This document shows, piece after piece, positions 12,675 to 24,901 of a stretch of 64,000 nucleotides of DNA. The position numbers and the translations under genes were made by a program. The notes under the pieces are model-generated. The model had not been told where the DNA came from, did not search any database, and was given only the letters and a program-made list of their open reading frames with translations. Origin of the DNA: Morella rubra. Its lineage: Eukaryota; Streptophyta; Magnoliopsida; Fagales; Myricaceae. The stretch lies in NCBI GenBank assembly GCA_003952965.2, contig CM025849.1:28139365-28203364 (forward strand). The letters are read 5' to 3'. Each line of letters begins with the position of its first letter. Position 1 is the stretch's first letter.

Positions 12675-15600
12675 TCAAGTCTCATGTCCCCCGTCATCTC
12701 CCATGTCTGAACTGTCATCATCCGAACTCTCCTCCTCACCACTTCCCTGTATGTCATCGTCGTCCTCTGTTTCATCATTACTTCCCATAATGTCAGTCTC
12801 TTCCCCCACATCATCATTGTCCCCATCATTATCATCATCATTTGAATCATGATCTTCAAATTCATCGTTATCATTTATAAACGCATCCTCCTCAATTGCA
12901 CTAGCAAGTGTTCTCCTCGAACGAACTTGTCCTGCTGAACTCGAGGCAACGTACTTGGGTTCAACGTCATCCCTGGCCAATGGAATCATGTCGTACCCCC
13001 AAAATCAACGAACAAGTCGAAGGTCATACTATCCTGTAATGGATCTGTCGGACCGTCATCCTCCTCATTTTCTTCAACATCATCACCCTCGTCTTGCACT
13101 TCTGGGACATCATAAGTGTTCCGAGTTGTGACCTTTTGGACCACATGCCATCCATCACCCCCATCTGGGTCGTCTAAGTAAAACACTTGGGAAACATCCG
13201 TGGCTAAAGCAAACGGATCGTCTTCATACCACTTACGCGTGGTGTTAACCGACGTAAAATGGTTGTCCTCTCACAACCCTTCATCACTACCGACATCCCA
13301 CCAATCACACTTGAACACATAGACTGTGTAACCCTTTAAATACCGTAACGCCAAAATTTCCACAATTACCCCATAATAATCGAGGTCTCTACCCCCATAG
13401 CTACCAGGACAAATAACCCCACTGTTCTGGGTTTTACGACATTCCTCTCGCTGGCGAGTGTGGAATCTTGTCCCGTTCACGATGCAACCTGAATACCGAT
13501 CAGCCCCTCAGTCAGGACCACAAGCCAACGCATACAACTCATCTGTTACTTGATCGGGGTGATCCATCCGTAATCGTTGAATCTACCATGCAAAATGTCA
13601 GTGTATAGAGTAATCATATATATGAAAAGCATATCTGGAGAAATTTAAATAGTTTTAAATAAGCATGGGTATAGAGAATATTTCCTTACTCGTTTTTCAA
13701 ACCATTTTCCAAACTCCTCCTCATGCTTATGATCAACGTCATTCACACGATGCCTTCTAAGCTCGTCCTTGTGTGCACTACAAATAACGAGATTAAGAAT
13801 TATTCATGTTAAGGAAAATATTTTTTAATGGATAATTAAATACGACACGGTACTTACTTATGATAGTGTTCGATCTCTGAGCAGTTGTTTAAAACGTACC
13901 ACCGTACTTTCTTAAACTCTCGCAGGTCAAGGTCATAACGACTCGGTCGCCCCATTGGCCTTACACTCTGTTTGAACACTGAGAAGGATGCGACGTTCGC
14001 CTGCTTGTTAACCCCAACATCATTTCGTTCCCCCCAGCCAAACTTGGACTTAAACCCTTTTAGGTACTGCGAGCAAAAAGTTAAACACTCTTTATCTATG
14101 TATGCCTCTGCAATTGACCCTTCAGCACGAGCACGATTTCGCACTGTTCGCTTCCGTATTGCAAGAAATCTCTCTATGGGATACATCCATCGATATTGCA
14201 CGGGACCGGCAAGCAATGCCTCCTGTGCCAAGTGGACCGCCAAGTGAACCATTATATCAAACAGGCTGGGTGGGAAAATCCTCTCTAGTTTACATAAGAT
14301 CATACCAATATCTCGATCTAGTCGCCCTCAACACATCAACCCTAACAGTTCGTGAACACAAATTGCTAAAGAATAAACAACTCAGTAATTGCAGTTGTGA
14401 TCTCCGGCCTCAACGTCCCACGGAGCCCCACTGGTAGTAATCGTTGTATCAACACATGACAGTCATGACTTTTTAGGTTTGTTATGGTGCTCTTGTCCAT
14501 GTTCACACATCTAGAGATATTGGAGGAGTAACCATCAGGTAGTTTCACATTTCTCAACCAACGACAAAATTCTCGCCTCTCAGCATTAGAAAAGCTGTAT
14601 GCCGCTGGCGGTATCTCTTCCTTTTCCCCCCGTGGGCGCAAGTGTAAGTCACTCTTCACCTTCATTATAGCCATGTCCCTTCTAGCTTTCTCACCGTCCT
14701 TTGATCCCTTCGACCTCATCAATGTCCCCAAAATGGCTTCGCAAATGTTACGCTCAATATATATCACGTCTAGGTTGTGTCGTATCAATAAAGAAGACCA
14801 GTATGGTAACTCCCAAAAAATACTCTTCTTTGTCTAGTTTAACTCATTAGGTGTACGCTTTCGCTTTTTTACATGTTTTCCCTTTCCAAAAGAATTGAAT
14901 GTGACTTAGTTGAGCCAACAAATAATCTCCAGACAACTCTTTCAGCTTCGTTCTATTCTCTTCATCCCCTTCATGGATTTCATGGTCATATCTCCATGGA
15001 TGGTTCAGTTCTAGGTACCTACGATGACCATATAGCATGTCTTATGTGAATTATTTAACCACCTAGAAACTATTTCTTCATTACAAGTTGGACAAGCTAG
15101 CTTACCCTTCATACTCCACCCAGACAAGTTTGCGTATGCTGGAAAGTCATTTATAGTCCACAACAACACAGCATGTAACCTAAAAGTTCTTCCTACACTT
15201 GCATCGTACGTGTCCATCCCCTCATCCCACAACTCTTTCAACTCGTCAATCATCGGTTGTAGGTACACGTCAATATCATTTCCTGGTGCCTTTGGTCCGG
15301 GAATCAACAATGTCATGATGAAATTGTATTCTTTCATACACTTCCAAGGTGGTAGGTTATAAGGAATAAGAATCACTGGCCATAAACTGTTTGTTGTTGA
15401 TTGAACGGAGAATGGATTAAATCCGTCACTTGCTAGCCCAAGCCGAACATTTCGTGGCTCATCACTAAACCATGGAAATTTTCTATCTAACTCTTTCCAC
15501 GCTAGAGAGTGTGCTTGGGTGTCTTAGAACATCGGGATCATCCACTATTTGTTCTTTATGCCATCTCATATCCGTTGCATTAACTTTCTGCATGAAGAGT

Positions 15601-16429
15601 CGTTTCACCCTTGGCTTCAGAGGAAAATGTCGTAATATCTTTTGGGGTATCTCTTTATATGTTTTTGAATCATATTGATATCGCGACTCACCACATTCAG
15701 GACACACATCTAATCCTTCGTTCTCCTTCCAAAATAGGACACAATCATTTACACAAGCATCATACTTTTTGTACCCAAACCCAAGTTTTTTGTTCAAGTC
15801 CTTCGCTGCCCCGTAGTTGTCTGGAAGCGTCTCTCCAGGAGGAAGTGCCGCCTTAAACAACCCCAAAAACCTATTAAAAGCCTTCTCACTCACATTACAA
15901 TCTGTTTTTATGTGGAGCATGTTCACAAGGAAAGACAATTTTGAAAAGTTCTGGCAACCTGGATATAATTCTCTCTCAGCATCCACCCATGTCTGTGCGA
16001 ATCTAGTTGCACCAAGTTCCTCTTCTAATCGACCCTCCACACCTTCACTAGAATTTGGCACCCAACCACTACCACCCATAAACATCCCCGCTTCGATATC
16101 GTTCAACATTCCCGCATGTCATCCACCTCATCACCGGTTTGTTGGTTCGCCCCAACAACCTCATTTAGTTCATGCAAATTTTGTCGCATATCAAGTGCTT
16201 CCCCATGCCTGACCCAATTCCTATAGTAAGGGTCTATCATATTCTTATAGGCCAAATGATTCTCCATAACCGGCCATGTTTGGAAGAGCACATTCTTGCA
16301 TTTCCTACAAGGACACCTTATCAATCCTCGACTATCAATATGGTTCTTTGCAATTTCCAAGAATTGTGCCAACCCTTCTCTATATTTGGTGCTCCATCGA
16401 TCCTTCTCATCCATCCAGCTCTTATCCAT
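12675..16429 (-). pseudogene. TNP2-type CACTA transposase, right copy, frameshifted
   Basis: Mirror copy of the left transposase, read leftward from the ATG at 16,429. Domain order is the same: transposase-associated domain (16,429-16,103), TNP2 core (16,109-15,011 in several frames), a segment with CRWLRNVKLPDGYSSNISRC (14,788-14,366), DUF4218-like (14,303-13,854), DUF4216-like (13,480-12,986) and acidic tail (12,989-12,675). It is better preserved than the left copy: the 208-residue frame 16,109-15,483 is split in the left arm, and 14,788-14,366 is open here but shattered there. It still needs several frame changes to read through. The differences from the left arm are mostly single-base indels, so either real decay or poor consensus could explain them. 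Confidence 0.88.
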
Positions 16430-19269
16430 GATGTGGACCCTAAGAAGAAATAGGTGAATGAAAATGGATATAACATGATTTAATGGCATCCGAACTCCCA
16501 ACCTTTTTCCAATCTAATAGGTTGGCCCTAGCCCATTCGGGAGTGAACAACATAAATTGCACTATAATCTGGGCTAACAAATATATTCTGACAATACAAG
16601 TTTCAACATTTGAAAAGCATGTTCTGACTTCAAAGTACATGTTTAAGCACACTGACACAAGTTCCAACAATAATATCATGAGTTCCCACTATATATCTCA
16701 TGCAATAGAATTCAGTTTCAACAAACAATAAAGCGTTGAAACAGTTGCAAATCACAGTTACAACTGAAAAATATTCAGTTCGACTTCAGAGTAAACGTTT
16801 AAACATACGTGAAATAAGTTCCAACAACAATCTTATTCGTTCCCACCATATAGCTCATGCGTTTCAACAACATATCCAAAATAGACAGAGTTGCAAAGCA
16901 CAGTTACAACATATAAATACTCAGTTTGAATTCAGATTTAAATAAGTTTCAACATGCAAATATACAATTCGGATTAATACAAATTCGTTTCAACAGCAAA
17001 ATATGTAGTTCGAACTATGACGGACAGACCCAAATCTGCAGAAACCCAACGACTGAACAACCACGCCAAGGACCTCATCCAGACACCAAATCACAACAAG
17101 AACCACGCAAAAACAAGATAGAAGTGTGTACAAGACATAGGAGAAGAGTGACTTACTCCACTGCCAATAGATTCTTGAGGTCTTCACGACAAATCCCACC
17201 TTCAAATCCCATCTTCAAATCACCACCATACATTGGAATCAAAACAAGGAAAACTGAAGTAGATGTGAAAGAAATACCTCAATGGCACTTCTGACCGGAG
17301 CTTGGCCGGAGACAAGCCTCTCAAATGCCTTCACACCTACAAAACCCACAAAACCCACGACGATATTGAGATTTTTCGAGCCACCCAAGACCCCAATATC
17401 CCCACAAATTGCTAGCCAATGTTGTCTTCAGTGTTGTCCTCGCTCACCACACCGTAGAACCTCCTTTGCCTAGCCGAACTCCCCCTTTTTTAGCAGCTTC
17501 GTGCACAAATGGGTCTGCATGAAGCTGCTAAGTTTTTTTTTAAGTCTGTGTTCCCAGTTCGAACTAGTATATATATTTCGGACTGAGATATTAAGTTGGA
17601 CGACACGTTTGGTTCCCATTCGCTCAAGTTCGAACAATCTCACCTCGTTCGAACTAGTATATATAGGTTCTGAGATATTAAGTTGGACACAGTTTGGTTC
17701 CCATTCGCTCAAGTTCGAACCGAACTAAGAAAGTTGGATATTCGCTCAAGTCAATCGTTCGACTTATATATTAAGTTGGATTTTGGTTCCCATTCGCTCA
17801 AGTTCGAACAATCTCACCTAGTTCGAACTTACAAGTTGGACGACACAGTTTGCTTCCACTCCGAAGAAATATATGTTCCAACTAGTCTTATATATGGTTG
17901 TATAGCACTAATCATTACGAATTCGTTTGTAGATATGATGGTTCGGACTTATATTGAATTAGTTCGCACTATATATACGAAGACGTAACTTATATTTGGC
18001 CTAGTTAGGACTTATTGTCGTAGTTCAAAATGTAAAAAGGGACTACGATAATTTAAAAACACGTATCAATTTACAATTCAATCACAATCCGATAACACTT
18101 TCTAATCATAAAAATAATGTGAGGAAAACATAATAGATACATCAATTTAAATTAGCACTCCTTAACACATTAGATTGCAACATATATTAACACGCGCTTG
18201 GGTTATTACTAATGTGTCAAGCCTAATATACATTTGCTTAATACGTCTTGCACATCTATACTAATGTGCTCATAATATCCGGGTTATCAAATTGTGTTAA
18301 ACACATTCTAACAAAATTAATTTACCTCACATCAACTCACACAATGCTACACTCATTATCAATGTCCTCAAGTTAGCATAATGATCTTCATCACTCGATA
18401 CGTCTTGCATTAGAGTACATGTGATAAAAATATGAAAGGTAAGTCGTAGTAAAATAATGAATTTAACACACATTACCATATAAATAATACAATGTCAATA
18501 TATACACTAACATATATATAGTGTGCACCAAAGAACACCCGGTTCGGACTACTAAATCATTGTTCGCCCTCATCGTAGCAGTTCCAACTTAACATTCTGG
18601 GAAACAAAATTTGCGCGGTCACATGAAATTCAAATGAAACTCGTGTTCGCACAAGATCATAACTTAGTGGGCACTACTCTTTAACCGTTCGGACTACAAA
18701 AATTCATGTGGACCCGTTCGCACTACATATTAACTAGTCCCCACGTACATCAAGGACATTCGCACAAGGTGGAACGACATCGTTTTGCTATTTACTTCCA
18801 TATAAAAATGTCAAATTTAACATGGTGCGAGGATTATCGGGGAAAAAAATTTAAAAAGTGCAAACTAACGGAATATAGTGCGAACCTAACTATACGCGGT
18901 CCGAACTCTTTCTTCTGTTGAATCTAAATTCGTAAAGTCTAAACAGTTCACACTTGGAAAATATTAGTTGAGATTTATATTCTCAAGTGCACTAAGAGAT
19001 AGCTAGTGCGGACTTAGACTTTCCAGTTGAAACTGCTTTTACACCATTAATACTTTTTTGCCTTGAATGTTTTTTGATAACGTAAATTAATAAAAGTTAG
19101 TACACAGTAATATATAACATAAAGTCCATAAAGAAGTGTCCATCATATCCAAAATAAGTACAAAACCAAGGAATTCAACATATCCAAAATAAGTACAAAA
19201 TATCATTGTCCAAAATAAGCACATAACCCAAAAAGAAGATATAAAATAAGAACTAGACTACGAAAGTGA

Positions 19270-20567
19270 ATGAACCGTCCTTTGCATCGCATCGACCGAA
19301 CCACTAAGGTCATCACCTTCTTCCTAACTTCTCTATCATCCGTGCTGCTGTTCAAACTTCTTTCTGACAAGATCCTCAAGCCGACCAAAACTTTCAAGAA
19401 GCTCGGTGGCCCAAGCGGATCTAGCTGTATCATCTACCACTCCCTTAGCCCGTTTGAGCTGCGATCTGCTCTTCCTCAATGTCTCTATGCAGATCGGACC
19501 GGGAGGCTTTTGCCTGCCTCCCCAACATGTGAAGGGACCTTAGCAGCATCCAAGAAGTTTGTCAAGAGGAGGCCGTAAGGAATGCCACTCACCTCGAACG
19601 AATCTGCCTCCTTCATGATATTTTGAAAGATCAGTGATGGGAGGTCTATTGGGACCCCCTTACAATGTAGACCATAAGCTTCGCTCTCTTGAAGCTCGCC
19701 TCACTGGTGCGCCGACGAGGGTCAATATTGTATGCGACAATCAAGTGTAGCATTCTGAAGAAGTCCGACATAGCATTATGAGGGATGTTTGACAAGTGGT
19801 CTGGGACTTCTTCCTTCTCAGTCAGCAGCTTGTACAGCTCACTATTAGATAGCATCGACGATTAGCTATCTCCTCCTCCTGGTCGGGGTACGAAGGGCCC
19901 TTAGGTCTGGTAATACTCAAAAATTCGCTGATCTTGTCGGCTGAGAATGTAACCGACACCTCCCTCAGGGTGATGTCGTACGTCGCCTGCAAACAAAGAA
20001 AGATGTTAGAGAAAAAAGGGGCATGGTAACGCTTAAAAATATATAATTCCCCAACCTACATAATGATATTGAACAAAATATTTTCCAAATCTAAAATTAG
20101 TACTAAAATTTCGTGTTCACCATATATAAAAAATTCAAGCTATGAAGCACTACAAGAAATCACAATACGTCTTAATTATCAAGTCTACCACAATGTTCCA
20201 AAAAAATTCCAGCAACTATAATTTCTTGTAATAACAATAAGATTTTTGTTCACTCCCAAACTCGATTATTTCTATAATGGTTACCTGGGCCTTGTCTCGC
20301 TCCAAGAAGCAGCAGTAAAACTCAGATACAAGGGTTTCACAGACTAACCCTGTCTGCTCGCAAATGGACATCCACCCCTGCTCCGTGAAAATAGAGGAGA
20401 GGGTCTGCCCCTCAAATTCTAAATCCTCAAAATCTTGCAAATATGCCTCCCGCTCCATGTTCACGGCACATGCCTCCATGAGCTCCCGACGCTGATCTAA
20501 AGTACGAGGCGGCCGGGGGGGGTGGCGATGGCTCTCGGAATAACCTTGCTTTTACTCGTCGTGCCAT
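19270..20567 (-). pseudogene. Putative plant transposon protein (Transposase_32-like), broken
   Basis: Relic of the plant-specific 'putative plant transposon protein' family often annotated inside DNA transposons; its biochemical role is unknown. The start at 20,567 reads MARRVKARLFREPSPPPPAA, and after a frame change comes MEREAYLQDFEDLEFEGQTL (about 20,460-20,400). An intron with gtaacc/gcag borders seems to span about 20,284-19,988. Downstream blocks are ATYDITLREVSVTFSADKIS (from 19,987), SEFLSITRPKGP, then in another frame MLHLIVAYNIDPRRRTSEAS and FKRAKLMVYIV, then DLPSLIFQNIMKEADSFEV and LLLTNFLDAAKVPSHVGEAG. At least two frame changes break it. It lies between the palindrome arm and the CACTA right end, so it is carried within that element. 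Confidence 0.62.
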
Positions 20568-20599
20568 TTTCAGATTTAATAACAAGGTACCTGCAATGA

Positions 20600-22480
20600 A
20601 AAGATATAAATTAATTCCCATTAGTTGGAACTAAGAATGTAAAAAGTTAGAACCAAACAATAAAAAGTCTGAACCAAAAAAAAAATGTTTAAACAAACGA
20701 GAACAGGTTTGCACATAAAGCATCAAGTTGGAACATAAGTGCACACCAGTTTGTACACAGATACAACAGAAAGACATAACAGTTTCAACTAAAGAAAACA
20801 AGTATGAACATCTCCCGTCACTATGGTTTGAACTGAACAACAACAGTCTGAATAATATAAAGAAAAGTCGGAACTGTGTAGCTCGGGTGTGAGCTAAGTT
20901 AGAACTAACATATTAAGGTTTGAATTTCCATGTTATAGGTTTGAACTAAAGCCTCTGACTGTTAAAACTAAAACAAGAATAATCAAAACTATAAGAGACA
21001 AAGTTTGGTCTTAAATCATGAAGAATGAATAGAAAATAAAAGGGTATGAACTAAATTTGCACAGAAAATAAATTACTGTTTCAACAGAGAAAAAATAATT
21101 ACCAACATCCATTCTATTTTCAATCAAATTTAAACAATTCTATATAAAGGAAAAAAGAAATCACTCATCATATAATTACCTCCAACAATTACCTTCATCT
21201 TTAAAAGAAAACAAAATGGCTATATTTTCAAAGTGTAATGCTACAGTTTGCATTCATGTGGGCGTAATTAAACTATAATTGCACTAAGTTGGAACTAGCA
21301 TCAACTACAAACGAATTATAAGTTTGAACACAAAATTCGGTCCGAACTAAATCAATCTATATTGAAACAAACAATATTGGGTTTCAACTAGGTTAAGATG
21401 GAGTCTGAACAACTATGGACAGTTTGAACATACAAATCCAGCGCTTGAAGATACAAATTCAAAGTTTGAACAACACAGAAACTAGTTGGAACAAGAACAA
21501 AAATATTTCAAACGTATAGAGCAAGTTCGCACTATACACCCTGCAAAACCATGGCTGAATCAAACAGTTTGAACATACAAATCCACGCTTGAAGATACAA
21601 ATTCAAAGTTTGAACAACACCGAAACTAGTTGGAACAAGAACAAAAATATTTCAAACGTATAGAGCAAGTTCGCACTGTACACCCTGCAAAGCCATGGCT
21701 GAGTTGACTCAGCCATGGAAAACACTGCAAATCGCCACCAAATGTGGCCGAAATGCAGTCTAATATCGTCCAAAATTATTTCCTCCCAACAACACCATCA
21801 CAACAACCCAAAATCAACCAAACCCAAGCAAAAACTACCATTTTCACCGCAAAAATAACCGTCCAACAATAACAAAAAAAATCGAATTTTTAAACTACAA
21901 AACTCCAAAATCTTTTAAAAAAAGGGGAGAGAGAGATTACCAGGGTGGAGTACGGTGCAGAACGCGACGGAAAGGAGTCTCTGACGGCGGCGACAGGCTG
22001 AGCAAGACGTGGGACGCGTAGAGAGAGAGGAAGAAGTTTTTGGGATGCTTCTGCCTCTGTAGAGTCACACTTCTGTGTCCAAACAACGTTGTTTCTTTTT
22101 TTATATATAGTACCCATAGTTCGGACTTGTATATAGGACGTTCGCACAAGTAAGACAACACATCTATCCAGATGTATGTATCCGCTAAACACGTTCGCAC
22201 TACATTTCACACGTCCGCACTATATTAAATAAAGTTAGCACATTTATCCCTATTACATATGTTGCAACGGACGTAATATTAGTTCGGACTTACCTGACGC
22301 ATTAAATGAAGGGTCACATCACATCGCGTCGATCTGCTCTGTCTGAAAGTTAGAACTACATAGAAGCTAGTTCGACTTGTTTAAATAAATCAAATTTTAG
22401 ACAGGTGTCGAACATGGGGAGTTTTAACAGTCAAATCCCATATTAGTTCGAACTTATATATATGCAGTTCGCACGTCGGA
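20600..22480. repeat. AGTNNGAAC-like motif field of the CACTA right end
   Basis: Non-coding. It is densely populated by short degenerate motifs such as agttggaac, agttagaac, agtttgaac, agtctgaac, gttcgcact and agttcgaact in both orientations, matching the motifs of 1-2,800 and 16,440-19,230. A local duplication is visible: about 21,425-21,570 and 21,568-21,700 share a block containing cttgaagatacaaattcaaa and the following caagttcgcact stretch. A motif field next to the element terminus fits subterminal binding sites. Confidence 0.55.
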
Positions 22481-22914
22481 CATCGGTGCCAACTTTGTTC
22501 CAGGATAGTCCCAACTTGAACATTATTGGGACGCTTTTCTACTGTCCCAAAGCTTAGATCTGAACTTCATTCATAGTAGTTGGAACTTATTTCTTTGTTG
22601 GGACGGTCTTTAACCGTCCCAAAAAGGTAGTTCGAACTAACGTAAATAAGTTTGAACTTCTGTATTTTTGGGACGAAATGTTGCCGTCCCAAGTTTCTTC
22701 CCGCCAAATTCCCACCATTTTATTTGGGACGGATGCTGGAAATCCGTCCCTAAAACCCTATCTTTAGGGACGGAAAGAGGAACCGTCCCTAAAGACATGG
22801 CTTGACACCCCTTTTGGGACGGTTCTTTTTTTGCGTCCCAAAAGGGGCCCTTTAGGGACGTTTTGTGTCCGTCCCAAACAAAAACCATCCCTAAAGGCAA
22901 TTTTTCTTGTAGTG
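22480..22914. repeat. CACTA right subterminal repeats and terminal inverted repeat
   Basis: A run of GGGACGG-type repeats in both orientations (gggacggatg, ccgtcccta, gggacggttc, cgtcccaaa) fills this stretch. It ends in tttttcttgtagtg at 22,901-22,914, the reverse complement of the CACTACAAGAAAAA terminus typical of plant CACTA elements. The next bases (22,915-22,917, cca) would be one copy of the 3-bp target duplication. The matching left terminus is not in the window. Confidence 0.85.
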
Positions 22915-24593
22915 CCATCTCTCCATCAATCTCATATGATTCACCTAACACACACCACTCCAATTAGTTAGCAACCCAGAATCCTTTGGCAAATCATTTT
23001 CTTATGCCAATCTATCCACCTCACATAAGGCTTTTTCCATTTCACTCATGAACCCAAAACGTATGAGCAAGCTGTTGTTTCTAACTATTGGAAGCAAGTA
23101 ATGGTAACTGAGCATACTGCCTTAGAGCAAAATTAGACCTCGACTATGATCCCCTTAAATCCAAACAAGACATCCATTGGTTGTAGTGGGTTTACAAGGT
23201 CAAGTTGAAATCAGATGGGAGCATTGAAAATCATAAGACTCGACATGTTGCCAAGGGGTACACACAACGGGAAGGATTAGATTATCAAAAGACTTATTCC
23301 CATGGTTAAAACTACTATCAAGTTATTCCTTGCATTATCATCCACTCACAATTGGTATTTGTCTCAATTAGATGTGCACAATGCTTTTTTACATGGTGAT
23401 TTGAATGAGAAAGTATACATGGATCTACCACCCGATCTTCATAAAAAGGGGAGCATTTTCTAGGAAAAATATATGGTTTGTAAGCTTAACAAGGCCCTTT
23501 ATGGGTTGAAACAAGCTTCAAGGCAATGATATTCCAAGTTTTTCACATCTTTACTCACAATTGGATTTACTTAATCAAGATCTGATTATTCCTTGTTCAC
23601 TAAAATTGCCAAGCATGTTTTTCTTGCTGTGTTAATTTATATTGATGATATCTTAGTGGGCAGCAAGGTTGCTGCTGCTATCACATCTTTCAAAGCCTAT
23701 TTACATATTCAATTTAAACTCCAGAATCTCGGGCCTCTAAAATATTTTTGGGCATGGAAGTGGCAAGATCAAAAGCTGGTATATCTTTATGTCATGCAAA
23801 TATTCTCTTGAAATTCTTGAAGATGCAGGTTAGCTTGGCTCCAAACCAACTTCTAACCCCATTGAGCTCAATCACAAATTGACTCAGTGTCAAGAAGGAC
23901 TCCTCTCCGACCCCTCCAGCTACCAGAGGCTTGTTGGGAGGCTTATCTACCTTACAATTACACGACAAAACCTGATCTATATCGTGAATATCCTCATCCA
24001 ATTCATGGATAAGCCCAACCAAACTCATATGAATGCAGCAGCTCGTGTCCTCCTCTACATCAAAGGATTAATTGGTCACAGACTTTTCTTTTCCAACAGC
24101 TCATCACATCACCTCAAGGCATACAGTGACTCAGATTGGGCTTCTTGTCCAAAAACATGAAGGTCAGTCACAGGGTATTGCATGTTTCTTGGAGATTCTC
24201 TAGTTAGCTAAAATTGAAGAAGCAAAACAGGGTCTCACAGTCTTCTGCAAAGGCTGAATACAGGGCCCTAGCCTCAGCAACTTTTGAGATTATTTGGCAA
24301 GTTCAACTACTAAAAGACTTCAATGTTCCACATCCTTAGCTGGTACTCCTTTTCTGTGACAACCAAATGGCCATCAACTTGAGAGAAAAAAGACTTAATT
24401 AATGCACCAAGCACATCGAATTAGATTGTCATTTTGTCCATGATCAAGTCTTTGCCAGCACCATTAAGACTCTCCACATTCCTTCCAAATTTCAACTAGC
24501 CGATATCATCACAAAAGCTCTTACAACCGGTTAGTTTCAGTTTTTAATGCCCAAGATGAGCCTCCTCAATCTCTATGCTCATCTTGAGGGGGA
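22915..24593 (+). pseudogene. Ty1/copia reverse transcriptase and RNase H remnant
   Basis: Decayed copia pol. Recognisable pieces in order are [20 protein letters not shown] (about 23,180), HVAKGYTQREGLDYQKTYS, LSQLDVHNAFLHGDLNEKVY (about 23,365), [16 protein letters not shown] (about 23,475), the catalytic YIDDILVGSK (23,638-23,670), LVGRLIYLTITRQNLIYIVN (about 23,925) and the RNase H piece AYSDSDWASCPKT. The tail with tactaaaagac-like and CTKHIELDCHFVHDQ segments runs to about 24,540. Several stops and frame changes make it inactive. A purine-rich tract ttgaggggga precedes the LTR. Upstream gag and integrase should lie beyond the CACTA element's left end. Confidence 0.85.
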
Positions 24594-24901
24594 GTCACAA
24601 GAATAGGACCAAGCGACAGCTCCCATGATATGCACCAATCCAAAAGAGACGCACACACCTATAACATGATAACTGTGTGGATAGAATTGTCCATACACTT
24701 TTTTTCACATGTTCTACATGGTCCCTTGTATTTGCACGTTCGATAGAATTAGATTAGAGTAACTAGTTAGCTCTGTTAGTTTAGACGAACAACAGAAAGC
24801 TGTACGCAGAGCAAAGTATATAGATTCCTCGTTGTACACATTTTTGTATTAATGAAATTGAGTGAAATTCTCTCCCAGGTGTTGTTGGTGTCTTTCTGAC
24901 A
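24594..24901 (+). repeat. 3' LTR of the 23-kb copia relic
   Basis: About 308 bp directly after the polypurine tract, ending near ctttctgaca. The first bases (tcacaaga) have drifted from the usual TG start. It contains tgtacgcagagcaaag and a terminal gtattaatgaaattgagtg, typical of LTR polyadenylation regions. The other LTR is not visible here. Boundaries are inferred from the tract and the CA end. Confidence 0.5.

Larger units (their letters stand above)
9798..19233. repeat. Right arm of giant CACTA inverted repeat
   Basis: Reverse complement of the left arm, carrying the same genes in the opposite orientation (minus strand). Matching stops being checkable at about 19,233, where the partner would fall off the window start. 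The central spacer, about 9,456-9,797, is unpaired and holds a further TNPA-like exon reading on the minus strand, so the right copy of that gene is more complete than the left. Confidence 0.93.
1..22914. mobile_element. CACTA (En/Spm) DNA transposon, palindromic, left end off window
   Basis: TNP2 and TNPA-like genes, subterminal repeats and a bona fide right terminus mark one large CACTA element. It contains the whole palindrome and the broken plant transposon-protein gene. Both sets of transposase genes are damaged, so it is unlikely to be autonomous. DNA immediately outside its right end reads as Ty1/copia polymerase, so it inserted into an older retrotransposon. Whether the palindrome lies within a single element or joins two is open, because the left end is missing. 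Confidence 0.7.
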
